22,707 nucleotides of DNA from JAMXLO01 sp041487355 (GTDB lineage Bacteria; Pseudomonadota; Alphaproteobacteria; Acetobacterales; Acetobacteraceae): contig JBGPND010000067.1 in NCBI GenBank assembly GCA_041487355.1, positions 1 to 22,707 of the forward strand, given 5' to 3'. Shown piece by piece: positions 6,242 to 13,057 of this stretch. How positions within the stretch are numbered: the first letter of the stretch is position 1; the number at the start of each line of letters is the position of its first letter. The notes below the pieces were generated by a model that had not been told where the DNA came from, did no database searches, and worked only from the letters and a program-made list of their open reading frames with translations. The translations under genes and the position numbers were made by a program.

Positions 6242-7888
6242 ATGAGCCACTCACTGCGCCAATCGCTGTGCGAAGCCGTCGACGGCGCCATCCTGATGGG
6301 GCACATGCAGGCGCTCGCCCGCTGGGTGAAGCTGTCCGGCACGCCCGACGAACTGCAAAGCCTGCGCTACTTCCAGGCGAAACTCGACGAATACGGCTAT
6401 CGCACCAACCTCATCATGCACGACGCCTATATCAGCCTGCCCGGCAAGGCGCGGGTGGATGTGGACAACCAGGCGCTTGCCAGCATCACGCATTCGTTCT
6501 CGCGCAGTTCGCCGACGCAGGGTGTGACCGGACGGCTGGTCTATGTCGGCGACGGCGACGCAGCCGACTTCGCCGGGCGTGATCTGCGCGGCACGATCGT
6601 GCTGACGGAAGGCATCGCCAGCCCCGGCCAGGCCGCACGCGCCTCGCATGCCGGCGCGGTGGGCCAGGTGCAGATCAGCCCGCACGAGCATCTGCACGAG
6701 ATGTGCGTCTCGCCGGTCTGGGGCAATCCGTCGGGCGAGACGCAAGCCGAGCTGCCCACCACCGTCGTGTGCACCGTATCGAACGCCGATGGCAGTACGT
6801 TGCGCGAACGCCTGGCGCGCGGCGAGCAGCCGAAGGTGACGCTGCATGCCGAGGTCGACACGGGCTGGCGGCAGACACCGATCCTGGTTGCCGAGATCGA
6901 CGGGCCCACGGAAGATGGCCCCTTCATCATGTATTCCGGCCATCACGACACCTGGTACTACGGCGTGATGGACAACGGCGCGGCCAACGCCACCATGCTG
7001 GAGGTGGCGCGCGTCACCGCGCGGGAACGCGACAAGTGGCGGCGCGGTTTGCGGCTGTGTTTCTGGTCCGGGCATTCGCATGGCCGGTATTCCGGCTCGA
7101 CCTGGTATGCCGATCAGAACTGGGACGATCTGGAACGTCGCTGTGCCGTGCACGTGAATGTCGATTCCACCGGTGGCGTCGGCGCAACGGTGCTGAAGAA
7201 TGCCGCCGCCGCGCCGGAGCTGGTCGGGCTTGCCGGCGATGCGATCGGCGAGCAGGCCGGATCGGACTATGCCGGCAAGCGCATGTCGCGATCGTCCGAC
7301 CAGTCGTTCTGGGGCATTGGCATTCCCGCGATGTTCGGCGCGCTCAGCGAGCAGCCGCCGGCGCCGGTGAAGATGCGCAACGCGCTGGGCTGGTGGTGGC
7401 ACACGCCGCACGATCTGCTGGACAAAATCGACGAGAAGAACCTGGTGCGCGACACGCGGGTCTATGTGCACACGCTGTGGCGTCTGCTGACCGATCCCGT
7501 GCTGCCGCTGGATTTCGCCGCGCATGCAAGCGTGCTGCTGGAGGAACTCGGCAAGTTGCGCACGTCGCTCGGCGACCGCTTCTCCGTCGACAGCCTGATC
7601 GCCGGCGCGGAGAGGCTGCGCGACAAGTCGGCGAGCGGCGGGCATTCCGATGCGGCGCTGATGCGTGCTTCGCGCGCGCTGGCTCCGGTGTATTACGCGA
7701 GCGGCGACCGGTTCGCGCATGATCCGGCGCTGCCGCTGCCGGCCTGGCCGGTGCTCGACCCGCTGCGCAAGCTGGCCAAGGTCGCACCAGGTACCGACAG
7801 CGCACGCTTCCTCGCCGTCAGTGCAACGCGCGGCCGCAACCGCCTCGCGTACGCACTGCGCGAGGCGGTTGCGGCGCTTGCCGGCTGA
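6242..7888 (+). CDS. M28-family peptidase-like protein without the catalytic Glu pair
   Basis: 548 residues. A PA-like insert occupies about residues 90-200, followed by the M28 zinc aminopeptidase fold. Metal-site motifs YSGHHDTW (His235/Asp236 region), MDNGAAN (Asp244), VNVDSTGG (Asp308) and GWWWHTPHD (His387/His390) are visible. In ordinary M28 enzymes the strand after the central helix ends in GEE.G..GS, giving the general-base Glu and a metal Glu. Here it reads GHSHGRYSGS (residues 277-286), so Ser279/His280 stand in their place. No signal peptide is seen, unlike most M28 proteins, so action is probably cytoplasmic. AAAGGAG precedes ATG 6242. Last gene of the SDR-MmgE-M28 unit; a hairpin follows the stop. 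Confidence 0.85.
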   Translation: MSHSLRQSLCEAVDGAILMGHMQALARWVKLSGTPDELQSLRYFQAKLDEYGYRTNLIMHDAYISLPGKARVDVDNQALASITHSFSRSSPTQGVTGRLVYVGDGDAADFAGRDLRGTIVLTEGIASPGQAARASHAGAVGQVQISPHEHLHEMCVSPVWGNPSGETQAELPTTVVCTVSNADGSTLRERLARGEQPKVTLHAEVDTGWRQTPILVAEIDGPTEDGPFIMYSGHHDTWYYGVMDNGAANATMLEVARVTARERDKWRRGLRLCFWSGHSHGRYSGSTWYADQNWDDLERRCAVHVNVDSTGGVGATVLKNAAAAPELVGLAGDAIGEQAGSDYAGKRMSRSSDQSFWGIGIPAMFGALSEQPPAPVKMRNALGWWWHTPHDLLDKIDEKNLVRDTRVYVHTLWRLLTDPVLPLDFAAHASVLLEELGKLRTSLGDRFSVDSLIAGAERLRDKSASGGHSDAALMRASRALAPVYYASGDRFAHDPALPLPAWPVLDPLRKLAKVAPGTDSARFLAVSATRGRNRLAYALREAVAALAG

Positions 7889-7903
7889 TCGCTTTCACCC
7901 GTC

Positions 7904-7926
7904 ATGGCCGGCCTTGAGCCGGCCAT
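7904..7926. terminator. Hairpin between converging genes, REP-like
   Basis: ATGGCCGGC at 7904-7912 pairs perfectly with GCCGGCCAT at 7918-7926 across a five-base loop (CTTGA). It sits between the converging M28 (+) and MaoC (-) genes, so it could end transcription from both sides. There is no T-run, so a strict intrinsic terminator is not shown. The preceding GTCATGGCCG also begins the palindrome at 16975, suggesting both belong to one repeat family. Confidence 0.55.
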
Positions 7927-7939
7927 CTGCACGAACACG

Positions 7940-8416
7940 CTACGTGACGCTGCGGCAGCGCAGCAGGTTCATCGGCTTCATGCTCATCACCACTTCGTCG
8001 TTCTGGTTCAGCACCTCGACCAGGCTGCGCACCATCCCGCGGTCGGGCTTCGAACGTGACCGGTTCGCCTCCAGCACCGTGACCCGCACCCGCAGCCGGT
8101 CGCCTGGCCGCACCGGCCGCACCCAGCGCAACTCGTCGATCCCCGGCGAAGCCAGTCCCGCCACCTTCGACAGATAGTGTTCCGCAAACAGCCGCATCAT
8201 CATCGAGCCGGTATGCCATCCGCTGGCGATCAGCCCGCCGAACGCTCCGTGCGCCGCCGCCACCGGATCGATGTGCATTTCCTGCGGATCGTAGCGCCTG
8301 GCGAATTCGACGATCTCCTCCGCCGTCACCGTGACTTCGCCGAATTCGCTCACCATGCCGACGCGATAATCCTCGAAATACCGTTCGGCGGGCGGAACCA
8401 TAACCTCGCCATCCAT
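7940..8416 (-). CDS. MaoC-family (R)-specific enoyl-CoA hydratase-like protein
   Basis: 158-residue single hot-dog domain. The N-terminal YFEDYRVGM is followed by VTVTAEEIVEFARRYDPQEMHID, which holds the hydratase 2 dyad (Asp43, His48). Next comes the GAFGGLIASGWHTGSM segment, characteristic of stand-alone MaoC dehydratases that act on acyl-CoA substrates. I start at ATG 8416; the frame is open upstream to 8503, but that part is non-conserved, and ATG 8401 is a second option. It is transcribed divergently from the ABC importer and converges on the M28 gene. The acyl-CoA substrate is unknown. A role in a CoA-thioester route with either the importer or the SDR/MmgE genes is possible but not demonstrated. 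Confidence 0.85.
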   Translation of the reverse strand: MDGEVMVPPAERYFEDYRVGMVSEFGEVTVTAEEIVEFARRYDPQEMHIDPVAAAHGAFGGLIASGWHTGSMMMRLFAEHYLSKVAGLASPGIDELRWVRPVRPGDRLRVRVTVLEANRSRSKPDRGMVRSLVEVLNQNDEVVMSMKPMNLLRCRSVT

Positions 8417-8521
8417 GGGCACCGATCCGTTGCGCTGTTGCTCGGCTATTGTCTGACATGCAATATACCGCACCACAATAACGTGACGGCGCGACGCCGG
8501 CATGCAGGAGGATCACGTTCC
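8417..8521 (+). promoter_or_regulatory. Divergent control region; candidate sigma-70 promoter for the ABC importer
   Basis: This 105-base gap separates the MaoC start from the binding-protein start and has a relatively AT-rich core. On the plus strand TTGCTC (8438-8443) and CAATAT (8461-8466) are spaced 17 bases apart, a plausible -35/-10 pair. A strong AGGAGG (8506-8511) lies 10 bases before ATG 8522. I saw no equally good promoter for the minus-strand gene and no obvious operator palindrome. Confidence 0.35.
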
Positions 8522-9694
8522 ATGCAGCACTTCTCTCGCCGTGGCATTTTTGCAGGCGCCGCTGCCCTGGCGCTCGGCCGCCCCGCCATTGCGCAAGGCG
8601 CTCCGATCAAGATCGGCCTCATGCTGCCGTTCTCCGGCACCTTCGCCGCACTCGGCGAGAACATCGCTGCCGCCTTCGAACTGTGCCTGCAGGAACGCGG
8701 CGGCAAGCTGGGCGGACGCGCGGTGACGCTGGTGCGGCTCGACGATGAGTCCGATCCGGCGAAGGCACCGCAAAACGTGAACCGACTGCTCGAGCGCGAC
8801 CAGGTGCAGGTGCTGATCGGCACCGTGCATTCCGGCGTTGTGATGGCATTGGTGCAGGCGGCGCGCGAACGCGAGGTGCCGCTGATCATCCCCAACGCCG
8901 GCAATGTCGCCGCCACGCGCGAGCTGTGCGCGCCGTCGATCTTCCGTTCGTCGTTCAGCAACTGGCAGCCGGCCTACGGCATGGGCAAGGCACTCGCGGC
9001 GAAGGGTGTGAAGAAGGCCGCATGGGTCACCTGGGACTATGCCGCCGGCAAGGAATCCGGCGACGGCTTCCGCGACGGGTTGCGCGCCGGCGGCGGTGAA
9101 TTGACTCAGGTGCTCGCCCTGCCCTTCCCGGAAACCAACTTCCAGCCGATCCTCGCGCAACTTCCCGGCCTTGGCGTCGATGCGGTCGGCTCGTTCTTCG
9201 CCGGCGGTGGCGCGGTGCAGTTCGTCAAGGACTACGCCGCCGCGGGTCTGCGCGAGAAACTTCCGCTCTGCGGCTCGGGATTCCTCACCGAGGGCGTGCT
9301 GAAGCCGCAGGGTGCCGCGGCGGAAGGCATCCAGACGGCATTGCACTACGGCGATGGCCTGGACAATGCGAAGAACACCGCATTCCGCGCCGCCTTCAAG
9401 CAGAAGACCGGCCGCGACGCCGATGTCTATGCGGTGCAGGGCTACGACGCCGGCCAGATGCTCGCGGTGGGGCTGGATGCGACCAAGGGCGACGCAACCG
9501 CGGTAAAGCCGATGGCGGCGGCAATCCAGGCCGCGAAGATCGACAGCCCGCGTGGCGCATTCACGCTGTCGCCGTCGCACAATCCGGTGCAGACGATCTA
9601 TCTGCGCGAGGCCAGGGGCGGCGAGAACCGCGTGATCGGCGTCGCGGCGGACGCGCTTGCCGACCCGGGCACCGGCTGCAAGATGAGCACCTGA
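8522..9694 (+). CDS. ABC importer substrate-binding protein (LivK/type I periplasmic binding fold)
   Basis: 390 residues. The N-terminus SRRGIFAGAAALALG...AIAQG is a signal peptide with a twin-arginine look and likely cleavage after AIA (about residue 24), so Tat export is possible. The mature part starts APIKIGLMLPFSGTFAALG, followed by DDESDPAKAPQNVNRLL and the VLIGTVHSGVVMAL hinge. This is the pattern of Peripla_BP_6 proteins of the hydrophobic amino acid transporter (HAAT) family. Many such proteins in alphaproteobacteria bind aromatic acids, amides or other non-amino-acid ligands. It is followed at once by permeases and ATPases, making a complete system. The ligand is unknown; the facing box operon makes an aromatic carboxylate an attractive but unproven guess. 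Confidence 0.92.
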   Translation: MQHFSRRGIFAGAAALALGRPAIAQGAPIKIGLMLPFSGTFAALGENIAAAFELCLQERGGKLGGRAVTLVRLDDESDPAKAPQNVNRLLERDQVQVLIGTVHSGVVMALVQAAREREVPLIIPNAGNVAATRELCAPSIFRSSFSNWQPAYGMGKALAAKGVKKAAWVTWDYAAGKESGDGFRDGLRAGGGELTQVLALPFPETNFQPILAQLPGLGVDAVGSFFAGGGAVQFVKDYAAAGLREKLPLCGSGFLTEGVLKPQGAAAEGIQTALHYGDGLDNAKNTAFRAAFKQKTGRDADVYAVQGYDAGQMLAVGLDATKGDATAVKPMAAAIQAAKIDSPRGAFTLSPSHNPVQTIYLREARGGENRVIGVAADALADPGTGCKMST

Positions 9695-9702
9695 TAGGGA
9701 AG

Positions 9703-10569
9703 ATGGATCTTGCCGGGCTGCTCGCCCAGATCCTGAATGGAATGCAATACGGGCTGCTGCTGTTCCTCATCAGCAGCGGCCTCACGCTGATCTTCGGCGT
9801 GATGCGCGTGATCAATCTCGCGCATGGCAGCCTGTTCATGATCGGCGCCTACCTCGCGTATGTTCTGGCTGGCGCCACCGGATCGCTTTGGCTCGCCTTG
9901 CCCGCTTCGCTGCTCGGCGGCGCATTGTTCGGCGGATTGCTGGAGCGCGTGCTGTTCCGCCGGTTCCGTGAGCGCGAGCATCTCGATCAGGTGCTGCTGA
10001 CCTTCGCGCTGATCCTGCTGTTCGAGGAAGCCCGCGCAGCGTTGCTGGACAACCAGTTCCATAGTGTCGCCGTGCCGGCGGTGCTCGATTTCTCCGTGCG
10101 GGTTACCGCCGAGTTCGCGTATTCCGCCTATCGCATCGCGGTGCTCGGCATCTGCCTCGGCATCGCGGCGCTGATGTTCGCTTTCGTCGAGCGCACCCGC
10201 ATCGGTTCGGCGATCCGTGCCGCGTCGGAGAATGCCGAGATGGTCGATCTGCTCGGCATCGATGCGCACCGCCTGCACACACTGGTTTTCGCCGCCGGCA
10301 CCGCGCTCGCAATGCTGGCCGGTGCGCTGGCCGCGCCTTTGCAGTCGGTCTATCCGGGCATGGGCGACGGATTCCTGATCATCTCCTTCGTCGTCGTGGT
10401 GATCGGCGGGCTTGGTTCGATCGCCGGCGCGTTCTGGGCCGCATTGCTGATCGGCCTGATCGACACGCTCGGCAAGGCGTATGTACCGCAGGCAGCGGGA
10501 ACCGCGATCTACGTGTTGATGGCGGCGGTATTGGTGTGGCGGCCTGCGGGCCTGTTCGCCCGGGCCTGA
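9703..10569 (+). CDS. livH: Branched-chain-type ABC importer permease (LivH family)
   Basis: 288-residue inner-membrane permease. The N-terminal NGMQYGLLLFLISSGLTLIFGVM and INLAHGSLFMIGAY are the standard LivH signature, and about eight hydrophobic helices follow. TRIGSAIRAASENAEMVDLLGID is the cytoplasmic EAA-like loop that contacts the ATPases. ATG 9703 is 8 nt past the binding-protein stop with TAGGGAAG just before it. It should pair with the next gene's product as a heterodimer. The liv name reflects family membership, not proof of leucine transport. Confidence 0.93.
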   Translation: MDLAGLLAQILNGMQYGLLLFLISSGLTLIFGVMRVINLAHGSLFMIGAYLAYVLAGATGSLWLALPASLLGGALFGGLLERVLFRRFREREHLDQVLLTFALILLFEEARAALLDNQFHSVAVPAVLDFSVRVTAEFAYSAYRIAVLGICLGIAALMFAFVERTRIGSAIRAASENAEMVDLLGIDAHRLHTLVFAAGTALAMLAGALAAPLQSVYPGMGDGFLIISFVVVVIGGLGSIAGAFWAALLIGLIDTLGKAYVPQAAGTAIYVLMAAVLVWRPAGLFARA

Positions 10570-10573
10570 CGAC

Positions 10574-11533
10574 ATGCGCTGTGCATCTCCGCGCGGCAAC
10601 CTGGCATTGGCGCTGGCGGCGCTGGCCATCGCCTGTATGCCGTTCTACGCGTCGCCCTATCACATGCAGCTCGCCTCCACCGCGATGATCGCGGCAATGT
10701 TCGCGCTCAGCCTGCAGCTTCTGCTCGGCGGCGCCGGCATGGTGAGCCTCGCCCAGGCCGCATTCTTCGGCCTCGGCGCCTACGCCGTGCATCTGCTGGG
10801 CCGTGCCCTGGGCGGACCGCCATCGATCTTCCTCAGCCTGCCGGCATCAACCTTGGTCGCGGGCCTTGCGGCATTGGTGATCGGTCCCTTCGCGTTGCGC
10901 ACGCGCGGCTTCTTCCTCCTGATGACGACGCTCGCCTTCGGCCAGATGCTGTTCTTCGTATTCCATGACACGCCGCTCGGCGGCGGCGCCGACGGCGTGT
11001 TCATCCAGCGGCCGGTCTTTGCGGCGTTCGGCGTAGGCTTCGAGGTAACGCGCGCCAACCGCCCGGCCGTGTTCCTGCTGGTGAACCTCGGCGTGCTGAC
11101 GGCGATGTATGCCGTGCTCTGGTGGCTGATGCGGACATTGTTCGGCCATGCACTGCTCGGCATCCGCGCCAACGAGGATCGCATGCGGGCGATGGGTCAC
11201 GACGTGCTGCGCCTGAAGCTCGCGGCATTTGTTCTGGCAGGAGCGCTCGCCGGCATTGCCGGCCATATGGCCGCGCTGAACGACGCTTTCGTCAATCCCG
11301 AGCTGCTCGGCTGGCACCGCTCCGCCGAGGCGCTGCTGATCGTGTTGCTGGGTGGCATCGGTGCATTGCACGGCCCCATCCTCGGCGCATTCGCCTACAC
11401 GTTGATCGGCGAAATCGGCCAAAGCATCACCGAGCGCCAGCGCCTGGTGGAAGGCCTCGTGATCCTCGCCGCGGTCCTGCTGCTGCGCCACGGCCTTGCA
11501 GGATTGCGACTGCGCCGGCCTGCGCCGACATGA
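10574..11533 (+). CDS. livM: Branched-chain-type ABC importer permease (LivM family)
   Basis: 319-residue membrane permease starting 4 nt after the livH stop. LivM features include FALSLQLLLGGAGMVSLAQAAFFGLGAYAVHLL near the N-terminus and a long run of membrane helices. The coupling loop GHALLGIRANEDRMRAMGHDVLRLKL is followed by FVLAGALAGIAGHMAALNDAFVNP and the LLGGIGALHGPILGA motif. Its stop overlaps the start of livG in an ATGA junction, so the two are translationally coupled. Length is normal and there are no breaks. Confidence 0.93.
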   Translation: MRCASPRGNLALALAALAIACMPFYASPYHMQLASTAMIAAMFALSLQLLLGGAGMVSLAQAAFFGLGAYAVHLLGRALGGPPSIFLSLPASTLVAGLAALVIGPFALRTRGFFLLMTTLAFGQMLFFVFHDTPLGGGADGVFIQRPVFAAFGVGFEVTRANRPAVFLLVNLGVLTAMYAVLWWLMRTLFGHALLGIRANEDRMRAMGHDVLRLKLAAFVLAGALAGIAGHMAALNDAFVNPELLGWHRSAEALLIVLLGGIGALHGPILGAFAYTLIGEIGQSITERQRLVEGLVILAAVLLLRHGLAGLRLRRPAPT

Positions 11534-12273
11534 CGCCGGTGCTGCAAGCGATCGGCCTGTCGCGCCGCTTCGGTGGACTGCTCGCCGTGGCCGACGTGTC
11601 GCTGGACCTTGCGATCGGCGAGCTGCACGCGGTGATCGGCCCGAACGGCGCGGGCAAGAGCACGCTGGTGAATCTGCTCGCCGGCGAGCTAACGCCGAGC
11701 GCCGGCACCATCCGCATCGGCGGCCACGACGTCACCGGCTGGAGCAACTGGCGCATCGCGCGCAGCGGCGTAGGACGGTCATTCCAGCGAACCAACATCA
11801 TGCCCGAGATGACGGTGCTCGAGAATGCGCGCCTAGCGGCGCAGGCACTCATGCCAGCGCGTCATCTGCTGCGTAAGCTGCGGCGCGGGGACGCATCCGT
11901 GACTGCAGCGCGTGCCGCACTGTCGCGGGTTGGTCTTGCGGATGCCTCCGACCGCGCCGCTGGAACGTTGAGCCACGGCCAGCTTCGCCAGCTCGAAATC
12001 GGCATCGCACTCGCCGCGCAACCGAAGGTGCTGCTGCTGGACGAACCGCTCGCCGGCATGGGACCGGAAGAAAGCGAGACATTCGCCGCGTTGCTGCGCG
12101 AACTGGCACGCGATCATGCCGTGCTGCTGGTGGAACACGACATGGACGTGGTGTTCGCCGTCGCGCATCGGATGACCGTGATGCTGGACGGCCGTGTGCT
12201 CGAATGCGGCACACCCGACGCGATCCGCGCCTCACCCGCGGTGCGCGACGCCTACCTCGGGCACGGTGTATGA
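11530..12273 (+). CDS. livG: Branched-chain-type ABC importer ATPase (LivG family)
   Basis: 247-residue ATP-binding subunit. Walker A GPNGAGKST is at residues 37-45, the Q-loop at about Gln86 (RSFQRTNI), the signature LSHGQ at 147-151 (a variant of LSGGQ common in LivG), Walker B VLLLDEP at about 167-173 and the H-loop His203 in LLVEHDMD. The C-terminal DGRVLECGTPDAIRASPAVRDAYLG is the usual LivG ending. ATGA overlaps connect it to livM upstream and livF downstream. It powers the importer from the cytoplasmic face. Confidence 0.94.
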   Translation: MTPVLQAIGLSRRFGGLLAVADVSLDLAIGELHAVIGPNGAGKSTLVNLLAGELTPSAGTIRIGGHDVTGWSNWRIARSGVGRSFQRTNIMPEMTVLENARLAAQALMPARHLLRKLRRGDASVTAARAALSRVGLADASDRAAGTLSHGQLRQLEIGIALAAQPKVLLLDEPLAGMGPEESETFAALLRELARDHAVLLVEHDMDVVFAVAHRMTVMLDGRVLECGTPDAIRASPAVRDAYLGHGV

Positions 12274-12968
12274 ACCAGCCGATCCTGGAGGCGCGCGGCC
12301 TCGTCGCCGGTTACGGCGCGAGCCAAGTGCTGCGCGGCATCGACTTCGCCGTGCAGCGTGGCGAGACGATCGGCCTGATGGGCCGCAATGGCATGGGCAA
12401 GACGACACTGATCCGGACACTGCTTGGCCTGCTGCCCGCGCAGGCCGGGAGTGTGCTGCTCGATGGCGCGGATGCCACAGCGCTTCCCGCCTTCCAGCGC
12501 GCCCAGCGCGGCATCGCCACCGTGCCGGAAAACCGCGGCGTGTTCGCGAGCCTGTCGGTGCTGGAGAATCTTCGGCTCGCCGCGCGTGGAGGCGCGTGGA
12601 CCGAGGAACGCGTGCTGGTGCTGTTCCCCCGTCTGCGACAGCGCAGCCGCCATCGCGGCAACCAGCTATCCGGCGGCGAACAGCAGATGCTGGCAATCGG
12701 TCGCGCGCTGATGACCAATCCAAGGCTGCTGATTCTGGACGAGGCGACCGAGGGCCTGGCGCCGTTGATGCGCGACGAGATCTGGCAGACGATCCGTCTG
12801 GTACGTGACAGCGGCATTGCGGTCATCGTCGTCGACAAGACGGTGTCGGCCGTGCTGTCGCTGGCCGACCGCGTGACCGTGCTGGTGAAAGGCAGTGTCG
12901 TCTACAGTGGTGATCCGCAGGTGCTGCGCGAAGACGCCGAGTTGATGCACCGGCATCTTGGTGTGTGA
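12270..12968 (+). CDS. livF: Branched-chain-type ABC importer ATPase (LivF family)
   Basis: 232-residue second ATP-binding subunit, starting at ATG 12270 in an ATGA overlap with livG. Walker A GRNGMGKTT is at residues 38-46, followed by RGIATVPENRGVFASLSVLENL, a LivF hallmark. The signature is LSGGEQQMLAIGRAL and Walker B is LLILDEATEGLAP. The H-loop position reads IVVDKTVS: the usual His is replaced by Lys (HIVVDKT in place of xxVEQN/H), a substitution that also occurs in LivF proteins with VEQN. It is the last gene of the importer operon and is followed directly by the convergent palindrome. Confidence 0.93.
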   Translation: MNQPILEARGLVAGYGASQVLRGIDFAVQRGETIGLMGRNGMGKTTLIRTLLGLLPAQAGSVLLDGADATALPAFQRAQRGIATVPENRGVFASLSVLENLRLAARGGAWTEERVLVLFPRLRQRSRHRGNQLSGGEQQMLAIGRALMTNPRLLILDEATEGLAPLMRDEIWQTIRLVRDSGIAVIVVDKTVSAVLSLADRVTVLVKGSVVYSGDPQVLREDAELMHRHLGV

Positions 12969-12970
12969 CA

Positions 12971-13055
12971 CCCCCTCCCCAACCCTCCCCCGCTTCGCGG
13001 GAGAGGGGGCGCTGAACTCCCTCTCCCGCGAAGCGGGGGAGGGTTGGGGAGGGGG
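12971..13055. terminator. 37-bp perfect inverted repeat between converging operons
   Basis: Arms 12971-13007 and 13019-13055 are perfect inverse copies with an 11-base loop. The outer ends are runs of C and G (CCCCCTCCCC...). Each arm also contains its own small hairpin, CCCGC-TTC-GCGGG. It begins two bases after the livF stop and ends two bases before the boxB stop, filling the convergent gap. It is expected to fold in either transcript. It resembles extragenic CCCTCCCCCGCTTCGCGG-type repeats of GC-rich proteobacteria, and it has no poly-T. Confidence 0.75.
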
Positions 13056-13057
13056 TT

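Noticed and set aside
8177..8521. Upstream extension of the binding-protein frame by 115 codons
   Set aside because: It would run through the MaoC gene on the other strand. The signal peptide and AGGAGG fix the start at 8522.
12971..13055. Classical rho-independent terminator
   Set aside because: The hairpin is strong but is not followed by a T-run on either strand, so only a terminator-like role is proposed.
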